Assembly: GCA_003484545.1 (NCBI GenBank) | Contig: DNCF01000205.1 | Location: forward strand, 1-6,004 | Direction of reading: 5' to 3' | DNA: 6,004 nt | Source: Massilia sp. | GTDB lineage: Bacteria; Pseudomonadota; Gammaproteobacteria; Burkholderiales; Burkholderiaceae_D | Shown here: positions 4,682 to 6,004 of the stretch, piece by piece | Layout: each line of letters begins with the position of its first letter | Numbering within the stretch: the first letter of the stretch is position 1 | Translations under genes and position numbers: made by a program | The notes under the pieces: model-generated | Told to the model about the DNA's origin: nothing | Seen by the model: only the letters and a program-made list of their open reading frames with translations | Database searches by the model: none

Positions 4682-6004
4682 ATGTCCCGGATTGATTTGC
4701 GCGCACTCGTATCACGACTGAGCCGCTTCTACGGCAGTTCGGTTTATGGGGCGCTCCTGATCGTGATCGTCGTCGGCCTGGTGGTCCCGGCCCTGGCCGG
4801 CTACCTGCTGGTGGCGGCGCAGGAACGCCGCGCCGCCGCCGCCGAACTCGACGCCACCCTGCAGCGCAATGCCGAGATCCTCGCGCTCGGCATGCAGGAG
4901 TCGCTCTGGAACATGAATCCCGAGGCCGCCCGCCCGCTGGTCGACTCGGTCATGCGCGATCCGTCCGTGGTGCGGGTCCAGGTGCGCGGCGCCGTCGACG
5001 GTCCGATCGAGGCCGGCTTCATCGATGTCCGCGCGCCCGTCCGCAAGCTGGGGCGGGTGCTGCGCGCCGAACGCGAGATCGTGGTGCGCGGCCAGTCGAT
5101 CGGCCGGCTCACGATCGAGATGGACGACCGGCGCAGCGAACAGGCCCTGCACCGCAAGCAGGACAACTACGCGCTGGTGCTGGCGCTGCAGGTGGCGCTG
5201 TCGATGGTCCTGATCGTGGCCTACCTGCAGACCCGCCTGCACCAGCCGCTGCGCGCCCTGGCCGCGTTTTCCGAGCGCCTTTCGCGCGGCGACTTCGACA
5301 CCCCGCTGGCGCTGCGGGCGAAGGGCGAACTGGGCCTGCTCGGACGCCAGATGGAGCGCATGCGCGGCGCCATCCGCGAGCTGTTCGTCGACGTCGCGCG
5401 GCGCGAGGAGCAGTTCCGCACCATCGTCAACCAGGTCCCGGGCGCCGTGTTCCGCGCCCAGCCCGGCGGCGCGCTCGAGTTCGTGAGCGACGCCATCGAG
5501 GACATTTCCGGCTACCCGGCAGGCAAGCTGATGCGCGGCACCACCGGCGACTGGTCGAACCTGGTCTGCCCGGAAGACCGGCGCATGCGGCGCCGCATCA
5601 CGCGCGACGCCATCCTGTCCGGCCGCAGCTACGAGATCGAATACCGCATTATCGACGCCCATGGCATGGAGCGCTGGGTGCTCGAAAGCGGCCAGCCGCA
5701 GGGGCGGCCGGGCGAGCCGGGGTTCCGGGTCGACGGCATCCTGTTCGACATCAGCGAACGCAAGCACAACGAGATGCGCATCGAGGGCCTGCTGGTGGAG
5801 CAGGGCGCGATCCTGGATAACGTGATGTTCGGCGTGGTCTTCACGCGCGAGCGCCGCATCGTCTCGGCCAACCGCCGCGCCGAGGAGCTGTTCGGCTATC
5901 CCGCAGGCGGCCTGCTCGGCCAGCCGGCCTCGGTCCTGTTCGCCAGCAGCGACGAGCACGCGCGCGCCGAGGACGAATTCTTCCCGCGCATGGCGCGCGG
6001 CGAG
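4682..6004 (+). CDS. Membrane sensor with HAMP and two PAS domains, output domain beyond the window
   Basis: 441 residues are present, with no stop before the right edge. Visible order: short cytoplasmic N terminus MSRIDLRALVSRLSRFYG, TM1 (about 21-44), periplasmic sensor region (about 45-161, with ESLWNMNPEAARPLVDSVMRD-type text), TM2 (about 163-184), HAMP (about 186-235, QPLRALAAFSERLSRGDFDTPL), PAS 1 with PAC (about 243-361, VPGAVFRAQ, ISGYPAGKLM, FDISERK) and the start of PAS 2 (about 374-441, ILDNVMFGVVF, ANRRAEELFGYP). The output domain is missing, so this may be a histidine kinase, a diguanylate cyclase/phosphodiesterase or another sensor. Start choice: ATG 4682 gives the usual short basic N terminus before TM1. 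An in-frame ATG at 4586 would add 32 residues (MDDDAEQFAGHNRG...) but lies upstream of the candidate promoter; neither has a good Shine-Dalgarno. Confidence 0.88.
   Translation, partial: MSRIDLRALVSRLSRFYGSSVYGALLIVIVVGLVVPALAGYLLVAAQERRAAAAELDATLQRNAEILALGMQESLWNMNPEAARPLVDSVMRDPSVVRVQVRGAVDGPIEAGFIDVRAPVRKLGRVLRAEREIVVRGQSIGRLTIEMDDRRSEQALHRKQDNYALVLALQVALSMVLIVAYLQTRLHQPLRALAAFSERLSRGDFDTPLALRAKGELGLLGRQMERMRGAIRELFVDVARREEQFRTIVNQVPGAVFRAQPGGALEFVSDAIEDISGYPAGKLMRGTTGDWSNLVCPEDRRMRRRITRDAILSGRSYEIEYRIIDAHGMERWVLESGQPQGRPGEPGFRVDGILFDISERKHNEMRIEGLLVEQGAILDNVMFGVVFTRERRIVSANRRAEELFGYPAGGLLGQPASVLFASSDEHARAEDEFFPRMARGE

Noticed and set aside
4712..5959. 415-codon open frame on the minus strand
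   Set aside because: It is antisense to the PAS sensor, whose TM-HAMP-PAS-PAS order is clear in the plus frame.

Overview
The window looks like ordinary chromosome of a high-GC betaproteobacterium, most likely Oxalobacteraceae (Massilia/Telluria/Janthinobacterium type). This rests on the GC-rich codon use, the family content (an RhlE-type helicase with a Gly/Arg/Asn tail, an MltD-type transglycosylase, DUF1415, DUF1289, and a PAS sensor with two membrane segments) and recall of how such proteins look in that family. No database was searched. I see no transposase, integrase, CRISPR array, tRNA, rRNA or attachment site.

Layout. (1) 1-1425, minus: an rhlE-type DEAD-box RNA helicase, cut by the left edge inside a C-terminal tail of GGYNR repeats. 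(2) 1426-1828: a 403-base gap holding the helicase leader, with a strong hairpin just before the start, a TTGACA promoter candidate, a larger dyad and a small GAAA-loop hairpin. (3) 1829-3148, minus: an MltD-like lytic transglycosylase with a signal peptide and two LysM-like regions. (4) 3149-3584: a 436-base divergent intergenic region with an AT-rich core and a good sigma70-type promoter for the transglycosylase. (5) 3585-4434, plus: a two-gene unit, DUF1415 then DUF1289, overlapping by 20 bases. The DUF1289 gene carries an in-frame 21-bp tandem repeat and a 12-bp inverted repeat. (6) 4435-4681: two competing hairpins at the end of that unit, then a promoter candidate and a GC hairpin ahead of the next gene. 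(7) 4682-6004, plus: the N-terminal 441 residues of a membrane sensor (TM, periplasmic domain, TM, HAMP, PAS, PAS), cut by the right edge before its output domain.

The genes do not form one pathway. RhlE acts on RNA structure, MltD on peptidoglycan, the DUF1289 protein probably binds a metal or Fe-S centre, and the last gene is signal transduction. The only clear operon is DUF1415-DUF1289. I found no convincing new multi-gene system. The features most worth a second look are the low-complexity expansions (RhlE tail, DUF1289 linker), the mutually exclusive hairpins after DUF1289, and the structured 403-base gap ahead of rhlE.
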